Below are positions 38,975 to 48,480 of a stretch of 64,000 bases of DNA, in pieces. The stretch lies in assembly GCA_943788615.1 (NCBI GenBank), contig CALSQY010000004.1, positions 434,001 through 498,000 of the forward strand, in the 5' to 3' direction. The stretch is from UBA4465 sp002292365. Lineage in GTDB: Bacteria > Bacteroidota > Bacteroidia > Cytophagales > Cyclobacteriaceae. The translations under genes were made by a program, and so were the position numbers. Below the pieces are notes generated by a model. That model had not been told where the DNA came from and did no database searches. It was given only the letters and a program-made list of their open reading frames with translations. The first letter of the stretch is position 1. Each line of letters begins with the position of its first letter.

Positions 38975-39691
38975 TTGATACAAAAGGATATTGGCGGTCA
39001 TGGCTACATTTAAAGACTCTGCACTTCCATATTTTTTTATGGTCAAACGGTCTTTGAGCAGCGCTTGGATGGCTGGGCTGATGCCATGAGATTCATTCCC
39101 CAAAATAAACCCACATTTATTAGGGTTTTTAAAGGTATCTAAAGGTTTTCCATCTAAATCTAAACCATATAGATCTCCCTTAAAGTGGTGTAGATAATCA
39201 TTTAAATCAACATATAATACAGCGACCCGTGTGAAAGAACCCATCGATGCTGCTAATGTTTTTGGATTGTGGAAATCTGCGCAATTTTTACTGCAAACGA
39301 GATGCTTAAATCCAAACCAATCAAGGGCTCTGATAATGGTCCCTAAATTTCCTGGATCCCCTACACCATCTAAAATAATAGTTTGTCGCTCATTCAAAAA
39401 TTGATCTGGATCAACTTCTATACACTTCGTTACTGCTAAGCATGCATTGTTGGTATTAAAGGTTCCCATATTCGATAATTCTTCTGGAGAAATAAGCTTA
39501 CAACCATAATTATTAAATAAATTTGCATAAGTTTTTGTGCAATAAAGCTCTAAAACATCATGTTTCGACTTAAATAATTCTTGTACATTCTTAAGTCCTT
39601 CAACTATAAACTTATTCTCTTTAACCCTAATCTTTTTAAGTTTGAGTGACTTAACAAATTTGATATCAGATTTAGTTGCTACTTTATTCAT
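38957..39691 (-). CDS. TrmH/SpoU-family RNA 2'-O-methyltransferase
   Basis: The product has 244 residues. The N-terminal substrate-binding part (about 1-85, KFIVEGLKNVQELF) is followed by the SPOUT knot domain with its three motifs: GVGDPGNLGTIIRALDWFG with the catalytic-type Asn/Arg, FILGNESHGIS, and LNVAMTANILLYQL. It transfers methyl groups from SAM to a ribose in rRNA or tRNA; the target cannot be told. The gene is convergent with pgi (18-base overlap) and divergent from the next gene with only three bases between start codons. Confidence 0.9.
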   Translation of the reverse strand: MNKVATKSDIKFVKSLKLKKIRVKENKFIVEGLKNVQELFKSKHDVLELYCTKTYANLFNNYGCKLISPEELSNMGTFNTNNACLAVTKCIEVDPDQFLNERQTIILDGVGDPGNLGTIIRALDWFGFKHLVCSKNCADFHNPKTLAASMGSFTRVAVLYVDLNDYLHHFKGDLYGLDLDGKPLDTFKNPNKCGFILGNESHGISPAIQALLKDRLTIKKYGSAESLNVAMTANILLYQLRSLV

Positions 39692-39694
39692 ATT

Positions 39695-42142
39695 TTGAGA
39701 CCTATTCTTCTGTATATATCTTTAGTCCTATCCCTGTCCTCTTGCATAGGGTATCGCTTCTTGCCCGAAGGGGAAAAATTACTTGTCAAAGATCCGAAAA
39801 TAATTGGACTTTCGTCTAATCAAGAAAAAGAGATGGAGAACTTCGTTATTCAAAAAGCAAATAGAAGACTGACTGGCCTACTCCCGGTTGCCTATCTCGC
39901 ATATATTTACGAGCTAGGTGCTCTTAAATATGACACTGCCCTTTATAACGAAGAAATAAGAATCCAAGATGCCAAGGATGATCTTGTAATGGGTAAAATC
40001 AATACTACTCGAAAAATTAAACGTCTTCAAAAAAAGAAGAATAGAAAAAAAAATAAAATCAATACTCAGTTAACAAAAGGAAATTACTTTATGCGATTGG
40101 GGGAACCATTGGCCATATACGATAAAGAAAAACATATTAAATCTATAGATAAAATTGCACTTTACCTATCCTCAATAGGCTATTTTAACAGTTCTATAAA
40201 CCTTTCAGAAGAGATAAGAAATAAAAAAATAATGCTCAACTATGAAATCAAATTAGGGAACCAATATTTCATTGACTCCATAAGATATGATATCGATGAT
40301 AAGGGTATAAAAGAGCTGTTAGAAGAAGATCAAGCAATTGCTTTTTTAAAGAAAGGAAACCCATATGATCAGCAAAATATCAATAAAGAACGAACACGTA
40401 TATATAATTTCTTATCTGATCATGGCTATTATAAATTTGAAAAAAAATATATAACTTTTGATCTAGACACTACACTCATTAAAAAAAATAGCCTTTGGGT
40501 GACGGTAAAAATTTCTTCTCCGCCACAACAAAACTATCACAAAAAATATATTGTAAAAGCTGTTAATTTTTACTCATCAAAAATTACAGGATCCAAAAAA
40601 AAGAATAAATTAACAGAAGATCAAAAGGTGTTTTTTGATCAAAAAAGTGATGGTTACAATAAAAAAATATTAAGCCGAAATATTTCAATTAAACAAAATC
40701 ATGTATATAGCAAGTCGGAAACGCTATCAACCCAGCGGCGTTTAAATCTGCTAGATACCTATAAATTCATTAATATTAACTACGATACAATAGGTCAAAA
40801 TAATTTGATCGCTCAAATTTTCTCAAGTCCGATGGATAAATATCAAACCAGCAACGAAATCGGATTTTTACAAGATGACTTTTCACAAGTTTTACCAGGA
40901 CCTTTTCTTAATCTTGGGATTAAAAAAAGAAATGCATTTGGTAATTTTGAAATGGTAGAATTAAATTTAAATTTTTCGCTATTAGGCATCTCCAATATTG
41001 ATTCAAGAGATCAACCTTATTCTCTTTTTGAGTATGGAGGAAGATTGTCCTTTACGTTCCATCATTTTTTATTGCCGTTATCCGAAAATTTTATTGAAAA
41101 AACCAGTGAATTGAATCCACGTACCAGACTCTCTTTCTATTACAGTTATGAAGATCGAGCCAAAGAATACGAACGAAATCAAATTTTTACTGATTTCTCC
41201 TACCTGTGGTCTAAAAAGAAGGAAAAACAGTTCATACTTACGCCTTTTGGAATTAGTTATACTGAAATTCGTCAGATAGACCCCTCATTTCAGTCTTTTT
41301 TAAATGCACAAGATACTTTGGGCAATCGCTCATTATCTGCTGCTTTTAAACCTTCACTGACTACCCTAAATTCTTTCGAAGCTATCTTCAATCAAAATAA
41401 TTATGGCAATCTATCCTCACATTCTAGCTTTTTAAAATTATTGACCGAATCGGGGGGTCTTTATGTCAATGCTTTTGAAAACTTACTTCCAAACTCAGAT
41501 TTTACTTTATTTCAATGGTTAAAATTTAATTTCGAATTCAGATCTCACATGGTTTCTGAAAAGGGTCAAATTGCGTTCAAAATTAATTTAGGTGCTGCTT
41601 ATGCTTATGGGGATGCCCAAGGACTTCCTTATGAACGTAGATTTTATGCCGGTGGTAGCAATAGTATCCGTGCTTGGCCCGTAAGAAGACTTGGCCCAGG
41701 TGCCTATGGTGAGGCGATATCTATAGAAAACAGGACTCCTGATAAGCTAGCTCAAATAAGCTATCAAAGAGAACAAGGGGGGGATCTCATAATAGAAACC
41801 GCTGTAGAATACCGAAACAAACTGACCAAGAACTTAAATTATGCTTTTTTTGCAGATATGGGGAATATTTGGTTGCTCAATAGCAATCAATCCATCAAGG
41901 ATTATGAGGGTGATGATGGGAAGTTTCGTGTTGACTCCTTTTACAAAGAACTGGCCGTGGGCATTGGTTTGGGACTCAGATACGACTTTTCCTTTATGAT
42001 ATTAAGATTGGATGGTGCCATCCAGGCAGTGGATCCTGGACAGCCCATAGGCCAAAGATATATTTTAAACCAACTCTTATCTCAAAATGGATTTCTCAGA
42101 AATAAATCTAATATAAATATAGGTATTGGATTACCTTTTTAA
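39695..42142 (+). CDS. tamL: TamL-type BamA/TamA-family outer-membrane lipoprotein
   Basis: The product has 815 residues. The N-terminus is a lipoprotein signal (SLVLSLSSC, then IGYRFLPEGEKLL), which separates TamL of Bacteroidota from BamA itself. POTRA-like domains cover about 25-370 and a BamA-type barrel the rest, with the conserved strand segment RFYAGGSNSIRAWPVRRLGP and the Omp85 C-terminal NINIGIGLPF. TamL works with TamB in inserting or transporting outer-membrane components. I see no ATG in the open frame, so the start is the TTG at 39695. This is uncommon but the signal peptide begins there. Confidence 0.87.
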   Translation: MRPILLYISLVLSLSSCIGYRFLPEGEKLLVKDPKIIGLSSNQEKEMENFVIQKANRRLTGLLPVAYLAYIYELGALKYDTALYNEEIRIQDAKDDLVMGKINTTRKIKRLQKKKNRKKNKINTQLTKGNYFMRLGEPLAIYDKEKHIKSIDKIALYLSSIGYFNSSINLSEEIRNKKIMLNYEIKLGNQYFIDSIRYDIDDKGIKELLEEDQAIAFLKKGNPYDQQNINKERTRIYNFLSDHGYYKFEKKYITFDLDTTLIKKNSLWVTVKISSPPQQNYHKKYIVKAVNFYSSKITGSKKKNKLTEDQKVFFDQKSDGYNKKILSRNISIKQNHVYSKSETLSTQRRLNLLDTYKFININYDTIGQNNLIAQIFSSPMDKYQTSNEIGFLQDDFSQVLPGPFLNLGIKKRNAFGNFEMVELNLNFSLLGISNIDSRDQPYSLFEYGGRLSFTFHHFLLPLSENFIEKTSELNPRTRLSFYYSYEDRAKEYERNQIFTDFSYLWSKKKEKQFILTPFGISYTEIRQIDPSFQSFLNAQDTLGNRSLSAAFKPSLTTLNSFEAIFNQNNYGNLSSHSSFLKLLTESGGLYVNAFENLLPNSDFTLFQWLKFNFEFRSHMVSEKGQIAFKINLGAAYAYGDAQGLPYERRFYAGGSNSIRAWPVRRLGPGAYGEAISIENRTPDKLAQISYQREQGGDLIIETAVEYRNKLTKNLNYAFFADMGNIWLLNSNQSIKDYEGDDGKFRVDSFYKELAVGIGLGLRYDFSFMILRLDGAIQAVDPGQPIGQRYILNQLLSQNGFLRNKSNINIGIGLPF

Positions 42143-42235
42143 AATGAAAATAGAACGAGATCCTTTGCCTGACTAATTTCATATTATATTCAAATCTCTT
42201 TATATTTAACCTTATTAATTCAAAAGTAATTAAAC

Positions 42236-42972
42236 ATGAAAAAAACCATAATTATATTATTTATGCTATCTATAGCGAGCACTGTATTTGCTCAAACTAA
42301 GCTATACGATATTGTCTTTAGTAAAGGCGAATGATATTGCCGCTTACGACCAATATTTAAAAGAGAATTGACGAGGGGATGCTCCTGCAATGGGATGTAT
42401 GGAAGGTTGTAGACAATCCACAAGAAGATTTTACCCATATGATTACCTATATATTTGATATTGATAAATTCGGCGAGTCCATAAATCCACAATCCTATCT
42501 AGGTATGACCGATCGGTAATGGCAGATTATGCAGCAAGATGTATCTGGGATTAGAACACGCGTGGGTCAAGTGAAGTGGAACGATTTGGGTTCAGCGCGG
42601 AAAAAAGGGGTAGATTACCTTCCCGAGATCATGGTATTAAATTTCATGATGCTTAAAAATGATCAATAGGAAACTTATGAGCAGGCGGAGATCAATGCAA
42701 CCAAGAGCATTGACAATAATTCGGTGCGAGTAGGCTGGAATTTTCACAGAAGAATTGATGATTATGGCACAGTCAATTATTTTTCACATGTTACCGTTGA
42801 CTGGTTTGACCAATACAAAGATTATTTAAAATTGGGAATGGAGCCCTTAATAGGTGCTTCTAAAAAAAATCAAGACTGGAATGAGTTGCGAGAGCTTAAG
42901 AATAGTGGTGATGCAAAAACTCATCAGCTTGAGCAATTGATAGATAAACTAAAAAGCCCTCTATTTAATTAA
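42236..42972 (+). pseudogene. Decayed secreted-protein gene
   Basis: The frame opens with a good signal peptide (MKKTIIILFMLSIASTVFAQ) and reads TKLYDIVF. A one-base shift then gives VKANDIAAYDQYLKEN and a stop. A third frame runs from MLLQWDVWKVVDNPQEDF to the end with two internal stops (after GMTDR and after LKNDQ) and closes with GWNFHRRIDDYG and DKLKSPLFN. At least two frameshifts or deletions and two nonsense codons are needed, so the gene is dead. The protein family is not recognised. Confidence 0.8.
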
Positions 42973-42985
42973 TAGAGGGCTTTTT
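42951..42985. terminator. Strong bidirectional rho-independent terminator hairpin
   Basis: A perfect 15-bp stem (AAAAAGCCCTCTATT, 42951-42965, with its complement at 42971-42985) encloses a 5-base loop TAATT. It has a T tract on either strand (A tract on one side, T tract on the other). It overlaps the last codons of the pseudogene and lies between it and the convergent lipoprotein gene, so it can end transcripts from both sides. Confidence 0.92.
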
Positions 42986-43010
42986 ATTAAAAGAGACATC
43001 ATTTTATATA

Positions 43011-43538
43011 TTATAAACTTGGCTTGGAGAATTGATTCATGAGTACAATTTTACTCTCTACAATCATGAACGCTTCCATATATAGTTCAGAAGTTTTTTT
43101 ACCTTCTGGTGAGATGACATCTACTTGATCCCACAGGAGTACCCATTCATCACCGTTATTTCCAGTGACTGCTAAGTTGACTCCAACGCGATAATTTTCA
43201 AAGGTCACTTTTGAATAAACCGTTTCCATTACTTCCTTAACCGCCGCAATTCCTTCGGTGGTAGAGCCATCTGCATTCCGAAAAACTACGCTGTCCGAGA
43301 ATAGGCCATATACTTCATCAAATTTTTTAGCAAGAATCCGTTCATGCATTTTTTGAACCAATAAAACATTTTCAGGATTACCCATCTCAAACTGATCTAA
43401 ATAGGTAGCTTCATAGATATATTCAGTACTATTTTCTACGAGCGTTTTTTCGCTGGCCTGTTCATTTTTCGGTTCAGCCGTTGGATTACAAGCGAACAAA
43501 ATGAGAATGATAGCGGTAAAATAAATTAACTTTTTCAT
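43011..43538 (-). CDS. SnoaL/NTF2-like lipoprotein
   Basis: The product has 175 residues. The lipobox is IILILFAC. The mature part from about residue 55 resembles the NTF2-like or SnoaL fold: helix VLLVQKMHERILAKKFDEVY, then FSDSVVFRNADGSTTEGIAA and strands through WVLLWDQVDVISPEGKK. The family includes ketosteroid-isomerase-like enzymes and many binding proteins of unknown role. No catalytic residues can be assigned. It stands alone; the downstream terminator is shared with the pseudogene. Confidence 0.7.
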   Translation of the reverse strand: MKKLIYFTAIILILFACNPTAEPKNEQASEKTLVENSTEYIYEATYLDQFEMGNPENVLLVQKMHERILAKKFDEVYGLFSDSVVFRNADGSTTEGIAAVKEVMETVYSKVTFENYRVGVNLAVTGNNGDEWVLLWDQVDVISPEGKKTSELYMEAFMIVESKIVLMNQFSKPSL

Positions 43539-43749
43539 TTTTTTGTGTTTTGATTTCTTGTAAAATTAAGTGATGTTTAATTATAATGGAACTCATTCAA
43601 TTATTTTGGAATGAAAATCAGCTCTAGGCTCTCAAAACAAACAGTATGCGTCGGTAGGGATTGATGTCGAGTACTATTTAATTTTTTTTTTAAAGGTCTC
43701 CTTAAACTCAACGAGGGCTTATGAAAACAAATTATTATATTACGACTAT

Positions 43750-44001
43750 ATGAAAAAGTTTTTGACTAGAGAAATTCTTATCGGGGCAGGGGTTCTTGGA
43801 GCTTTAATTTTGGAGTATCTGGTCTTATCAGCGCTTTTTGGCTATGATGTGAGTGATCAATACTTGGGCCTTTCTCTGCGGATTATCTTGATATTGGTGT
43901 ACGGGATCATACCCATATTTATGGTGATTAAATGGAGCATAGGCATATTGAAATCTAATGATAGTTGGCTAATTTTTAAAATTATATCCTATCATATTTA
44001 A
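43750..44001 (+). CDS. Small hypothetical membrane protein
   Basis: The product has 83 residues with two hydrophobic segments (about 9-30, ILIGAGVLGALILEYLVLSA, and about 42-62, LRIILILVYGIIPIFMVIKW). It has no known motif. It is an isolated gene between non-coding stretches and I cannot exclude that it is a truncated remnant, because the last residues are AT-rich. Confidence 0.4.
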   Translation: MKKFLTREILIGAGVLGALILEYLVLSALFGYDVSDQYLGLSLRIILILVYGIIPIFMVIKWSIGILKSNDSWLIFKIISYHI

Positions 44002-44345
44002 TTAGATCGTCCGATCGAACAAATTTAAGTGGACGGAAAACAGACTGATTCATGATATTAAGTAATTTCAAGAATATTAAAAAAATTATCGAATAAGTCC
44101 CGATCTGCTGTAGGCAACTAAAACGGCCAAGGCAATAATGAAAACGTTAGTTGCGATAGTTTATGTAGTGGGAAATCGCTAAACAGGTCGGGTGCAGTTC
44201 ATCAAGAGTTACATACATCAAAAAAGGTGTCTTATACTCGGATATTCAGTGAATATAGAATTCCACTTACTATATTTGTTTTTTGTGTAAAAAAAGCTAC
44301 TTTAGATTGGCTAATGAAGGATTTATTGAGTCGGATTTTTTTTAA
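44002..44345. other. Intergenic region upstream of hemF
   Basis: No gene is supported. A minus-strand stretch near 44095-44155 translates to a hydrophobic tail (FIIALAVLVAYSRSGLIR) and may be the end of a lost membrane-protein gene. A short palindromic word, GATCG-TC-CGATC, lies at about 44006-44017. Confidence 0.4.
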
Positions 44346-45242
44346 ATGAAAACAGAGATCAGTACCAAATTCAAAAAACTTCAAGATCAGATTTGCTTAG
44401 GCTTAGAGAAAATCAATATTTCCTCCAAATTTTCTGAAGATTTGTGGGAGCGACCCGGTGGTGGTGGTGGTCGCAGTCGTACCCTCTCTAAAGGTAAAGT
44501 GATCCAAAAGGGAGGTGTGAACTTTTCCGAAGTAAGCGGACCGACGCCAAAGGCTATTTTAAATTCTCTAATTCTTCCACCATCAGATTTTTATGCTACC
44601 GGTGTTTCTATTGTTATTCACCCTGTGAATCCATGGGTGCCTATCATACATATGAATATAAGATATTTTGAGATGTCAGATGGTACTTATTGGTTTGGAG
44701 GAGGCATTGATCTTACGCCACATTATGTGATTAAATCAGATGCTATTTTTTTTCATAAACAACTAAAAGAAATTTGTGATCAATATGATTCCGGCTATTA
44801 TGATCAATTTAAAAAATGGGCCGATGACTACTTTTTCATAAAGCACAGAAATGAAACCCGCGGAATCGGCGGCATCTTTTTTGACCGTCTGTCTTCCCAA
44901 ATAGCCAATGAAAAAGAACATATTTGGCAATTTGTACTGAGTGTAGGTAATGGATTTTTACCCATTTACACCGAATTAATATTACGAAACAGAGATTGCC
45001 CATATACAAAAGCTCAGCAAGATTGGCAGTACCTAAGAAGAGGAAGATACGTGGAATTTAACCTTGTTTTAGATAAAGGCACGAAATTCGGATTAGATAC
45101 AGATGGGCGGACGGAATCCATATTAATGAGCCTCCCTCCTTTTGTCAGCTGGGAATATAACCATCAACCAAAGAAAGAAAGCCCTGAGGCAAAAACATTG
45201 GCCTATCTAGTCAAAGATATCGATTGGATAAATCATGATTGA
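44346..45242 (+). CDS. hemF: Oxygen-dependent coproporphyrinogen III oxidase
   Basis: The product has 298 residues, normal size. The enzyme decarboxylates coproporphyrinogen III to protoporphyrinogen IX in heme synthesis, using oxygen, in the cytoplasm. Marks: GGVNFSEVSG, ATGVSIVIHPVNPWVPIIHM, YWFGGGIDLTPHY, RGIGGIFFDRL, RGRYVEFNLVLDKGTKFGL and ILMSLPPFVSWEYNH. These include the conserved His and Asp of the active site. Its stop overlaps the start of the PAP2 gene by eight bases. The presence of hemF indicates aerobic heme synthesis. Confidence 0.97.
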   Translation: MKTEISTKFKKLQDQICLGLEKINISSKFSEDLWERPGGGGGRSRTLSKGKVIQKGGVNFSEVSGPTPKAILNSLILPPSDFYATGVSIVIHPVNPWVPIIHMNIRYFEMSDGTYWFGGGIDLTPHYVIKSDAIFFHKQLKEICDQYDSGYYDQFKKWADDYFFIKHRNETRGIGGIFFDRLSSQIANEKEHIWQFVLSVGNGFLPIYTELILRNRDCPYTKAQQDWQYLRRGRYVEFNLVLDKGTKFGLDTDGRTESILMSLPPFVSWEYNHQPKKESPEAKTLAYLVKDIDWINHD

Positions 45243-45807
45243 ATTCATCAAATCCATAGATCTTCTAATATTAGATCTGATTAATGGCACAGGAAGACCT
45301 TTTCTTGATCCCATTATGATTTTTCTATCCGGTAAATTCGTTTGGATTCCTTTGTATTTGTATCTTATTTTTTTACTTTATAAACAGTATGGTAAACGTT
45401 TTTGGATTCCCTTACTCTTTATTCTGATCAGCTTAACCTTATCAGATCAGTTTACTTCTTCGTTTATGAAACCCTTTTTTCAACGCTTAAGACCTTGCTT
45501 AGATCAGAGTCTTACCATCGTTTTGGAAGTGGTGAAAGGTTGTGGAGGTAAATATGGATTTGCTTCTTCGCATGCTGCTAATACCATGGGACTCGCTGTT
45601 TTTTACCTTATGCTTTTAAAAAAAAAAAAAATACTGGCTTATGCTATTGTCACTTGGGCCCTAATGGTTGGTTACTCACGTGCCTATCTAGGTGTACATT
45701 ACCCTGGTGATGTCATTGTTGGCTTTTTTGTAGGAGGCTTTTTTGGGTATTTATGCTATCAATTACATAGCCTAGTACTCAAAAAACTAGGATTTTCTCT
45801 TACTTAA
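45235..45807 (+). CDS. PAP2-family membrane phosphatase
   Basis: The product has 190 residues with about five membrane helices. The three acid-phosphatase motifs are in place: KPFFQRLRPC (KxxxxxxRP), SSHAANTMG (PSGH-type; the usual Pro-Ser is Ser-Ser) and SRAYLGVHYPGDVIVG (SRxxxxxHxxxD). Relatives dephosphorylate undecaprenyl diphosphate or lipid phosphates at the inner membrane. It overlaps hemF by eight bases and the convergent ribE by 21. Confidence 0.9.
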   Translation: MIEFIKSIDLLILDLINGTGRPFLDPIMIFLSGKFVWIPLYLYLIFLLYKQYGKRFWIPLLFILISLTLSDQFTSSFMKPFFQRLRPCLDQSLTIVLEVVKGCGGKYGFASSHAANTMGLAVFYLMLLKKKKILAYAIVTWALMVGYSRAYLGVHYPGDVIVGFFVGGFFGYLCYQLHSLVLKKLGFSLT

Positions 45808-46377
45808 GATTTTTTCGACATACTTACCAATAATATCGAATTCAATATTGACCCTATCTCCTCCTTTGAGAATCCCCATATTAGTATGCTCGTAGGTGTA
45901 GGGAATGACTGCTACCTGAAATTGGTTTTCCGATACATTGAAACAAGTAAGACTGATTCCATTTATCGTCACGCTTCCTTTTTCTACCATAAGATTGTTA
46001 AGGTCATCAAACATGAAAGTAAAGAGCCAACTGCCCTCCGCATCTTCAATGGACAAAATTCGAGCAGTCTTATCTACATGCCCTTGTACCACATGACCAT
46101 CAAATCTACCATTGGCAATCATGCATCTTTCTAAATTAACTGAATCTCCAATACAAAGAGTTTCAAGATTAGTTTTTCGCATGGATTCATCCACTACAGT
46201 TACCCAATGCTTATCACCCTGAGTCGCTGTTACAGTTAGACATATACCATTGTGCGCGACACTTTGATCTATCCTGAGCTCCGAACCAATTGAAGAGGTA
46301 ATACAAAAATTGTAATTTTTATCTTTTCTGACTATTTCAGAAACTTTGCCTTGAACCTCTATTATTCCAGTGAACAT
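45787..46377 (-). CDS. ribE: Riboflavin synthase alpha subunit
   Basis: The product has 196 residues in two homologous halves, each a lumazine-binding barrel: MFTGIIEVQGKVSEI with NGICLTVTA in the first, and RFDGHVVQGHVDKTA with INGISLTCFNV in the second. It joins two lumazine molecules into riboflavin in the cytoplasm. The start at MFTGIIE is typical. It is convergent with the PAP2 gene (21-base overlap) and divergent from pcm with a 40-base gap. Confidence 0.96.
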   Translation of the reverse strand: MFTGIIEVQGKVSEIVRKDKNYNFCITSSIGSELRIDQSVAHNGICLTVTATQGDKHWVTVVDESMRKTNLETLCIGDSVNLERCMIANGRFDGHVVQGHVDKTARILSIEDAEGSWLFTFMFDDLNNLMVEKGSVTINGISLTCFNVSENQFQVAVIPYTYEHTNMGILKGGDRVNIEFDIIGKYVEKILSKRKS

Positions 46378-46417
46378 ACTATAAAATTATCGATAATTAG
46401 TTTTGATTTGCAATGAT

Positions 46418-47071
46418 ATGAATAATTTGGAAGATAGTTACAAAGCTAAAGGCTTGAGAAGACAACTGGTAAAAGAGATTGAAAGAAAAGGAATAAAATC
46501 CGAAGCAGTACTCTCAGCTATTGGGAAAATGCCTCGACATGCTTTCTTTGACTCTATTTTTCTTGAACATGCCTATGAGGATAAGGCTTTTCCCATCGGT
46601 GAAAAACAAACGATCAGTCAACCCTATACCGTAGCCTTTCAAACTGAATTGCTAAATGTTTCAAAAGGGAATAAAATTTTGGAAATTGGTACGGGTTCAG
46701 GCTATCAAGCAGCTATCTTATTAGAATTAGGTGCAGAGGTCTTTACCATAGAATACAACCAAAGGTTATTTCAAAAAACCATCGATTTTTTACCTAAAAT
46801 AGGCTACCATCCTCATTTTTTTCGAGGAGATGGATCTCAAGGCTTGTCCAAACATGCTCCTTATGACAGTATTGTGGTGACGGCAGGTGCTCCTAATGTC
46901 CCAGAGACCCTCATCAAACAGCTAAAAATTGGTGGTGTTTTGGTAATTCCAGTGGGGGATCAGAAAAAACAAAAAATGATTACCATCAAAAAGTTATCAC
47001 AAAACAAAGCCTCAAAAAAAGAATTTACCCATTTTAGCTTCGTACCTTTACTGGGTAAGAATGGATGGTAA
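46418..47071 (+). CDS. pcm: Protein-L-isoaspartate O-methyltransferase
   Basis: I choose the ATG at 46418 (217 residues) rather than an upstream TTG at 46403. The enzyme methylates isoaspartyl residues of aged proteins for repair, using SAM. Marks: IGKMPRHAFF, ISQPYTVAFQTELL with the family-specific QPY, EIGTGSGYQAAILLELGA for SAM binding, and VTAGAPNVPETLI with GGVLVIPVGD. The 3' end overlaps the next gene by seven bases. Confidence 0.95.
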   Translation: MNNLEDSYKAKGLRRQLVKEIERKGIKSEAVLSAIGKMPRHAFFDSIFLEHAYEDKAFPIGEKQTISQPYTVAFQTELLNVSKGNKILEIGTGSGYQAAILLELGAEVFTIEYNQRLFQKTIDFLPKIGYHPHFFRGDGSQGLSKHAPYDSIVVTAGAPNVPETLIKQLKIGGVLVIPVGDQKKQKMITIKKLSQNKASKKEFTHFSFVPLLGKNGW

Positions 47072-47586
47072 GAAAAATGAAAAATCCCTGTAAGGAATCA
47101 AGAGTCACTATGACTGAGTTGATTCTGCCCAATGACACCAATAATCTCAATAATCTTTTTGGTGGAAGGCTGATGCATTGGATGGACATAGCGGCCGCAG
47201 TCTCTGCGCAGCGGCACAGTAATAACGTCGTGGTAACCGTCTCAGTTGATAATATTTCGTTTTCACAACCCATCAACATCGGTAATGTAATTACCATCGA
47301 AGCTTTCGTTGTTCGTGCCTTTACTACTTCGATGGAAGTTTTCATCAAAGTCATCGCTGAAGATATTCCAAATGCTAAAAAAACTCAAACACATACGGCT
47401 TTTTTTACTTTTGTGGCTGTTGATAAAGAGGGGAAGCCATTGAAAATTCCTGAAGTAGTGCCTGAATCACTCTTTGAAAAAGAGCTTTATCGAGGCGCCT
47501 TAAGAAGAAGGCAACTGCGCTTAGTGCTTGCCAAAAGGATGGAACCTAAAGATGCACATGAATTAAAATCTTTATTTATCGACTGA
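47065..47586 (+). CDS. Acyl-CoA thioesterase, hotdog fold
   Basis: The product has 173 residues. A single hotdog domain is visible with the marks of the YciA/BFIT-type thioesterases: ELILPNDTNNLNNLFGGRLM and HWMDIAAAVSAQRHSN with the catalytic Asp, then VSVDNISFSQPINIGNVI and the strand ending HTAFFTFVAVD. It hydrolyses acyl-CoA to free acid and CoA in the cytoplasm; chain-length preference is unknown. It overlaps pcm by seven bases, so the two are co-transcribed. Confidence 0.92.
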   Translation: MVRKMKNPCKESRVTMTELILPNDTNNLNNLFGGRLMHWMDIAAAVSAQRHSNNVVVTVSVDNISFSQPINIGNVITIEAFVVRAFTTSMEVFIKVIAEDIPNAKKTQTHTAFFTFVAVDKEGKPLKIPEVVPESLFEKELYRGALRRRQLRLVLAKRMEPKDAHELKSLFID

Positions 47587-48033
47587 TAAAAAAATATGTG
47601 AACTTTTTGAATCATTAGGAATAATTTTTGGCTTGGAGGGTTATAGGTATCATTTATGAGCTAAAAAAACGGTAGAGATACTAAAGAAGAAATGAAAAAA
47701 AGAGCTGAAAATAAGATAAAACCAAAACCTTAAGAAAAAGAGCTCTAAGAAATTTTGAGCTTAATATCTATAGATTGCATTTATCCCAATCAAGTATGAT
47801 CAAAAAAATATGAGATCTTATCTGATTTACTATTTCCTCGATCTTCTATAATTCCTTGCCAAGGAGATGCCTTGTTAGCAAAAATGAGATTATAACTAAA
47901 ATCAATTTAAGACAAAAATCATCAATTAATGATGGTGTCTAACAGTCCCGTTTAGGATTTTATCAGAAACAGCCTTATATTGAAAATTAGAATAGACTTT
48001 GTGAAATAATTGACTGATTAAAGTTAAAAAATA
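47587..48033. other. Intergenic region
   Basis: I see no gene, RNA or clear terminator in these 447 bases. The stretch is AT-rich with many stops in all frames. A minus-strand frame at 47926-48138 is a shadow of the following gene. Confidence 0.5.
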
Positions 48034-48480
48034 ATGAAAGTAGCGACAGAAAACCTTCATCTCATCCTTACAGATGAATTGTATAAAGTTGATGAAATAG
48101 GAGCTACGAATCAAACAAAACCTCCCGAACCTATCCAATCTGAAGAACTTCCGCTTGAGATAAAAGCAGTCACTCGATCACCCGGTCTACAGGTCATAAC
48201 CGAACCACTCACGGATACTTCTAGAGCCACGCTAACCAAACTACTCAAAGCCATTCATCAAGATATCGAGACCACCTCAGTGATTGAATCATGGCAGGGC
48301 GCTATCCTTTTTGAAAAAACCCTCATTTTTGGCCATCAGAATGAAGGAACAAAGCTAAATACCCTTCAAGCCAAGGAATCCTACCAAATTTTACACACAC
48401 ACAATATTCCTTTTTTAGACAGTCATAAGGAAGCTAAAATTAAACTTTGGCTGGTTCTCAAAACCTGGTTTAATGCTTAA
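48034..48480 (+). CDS. Hypothetical protein of unrecognised family
   Basis: The product has 148 residues, soluble, without a signal peptide. Two parts are visible: an acidic, proline-rich first half (NQTKPPEPIQSEELPLEIKA) and a structured second half from about residue 65 (LLKAIHQDIETTSVI, ILFEKTLIFGHQ, LWLVLKTWFNA). The coding is regular and the stop overlaps the stop of the convergent thioredoxin gene. I do not recognise the family. Confidence 0.65.
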   Translation: MKVATENLHLILTDELYKVDEIGATNQTKPPEPIQSEELPLEIKAVTRSPGLQVITEPLTDTSRATLTKLLKAIHQDIETTSVIESWQGAILFEKTLIFGHQNEGTKLNTLQAKESYQILHTHNIPFLDSHKEAKIKLWLVLKTWFNA

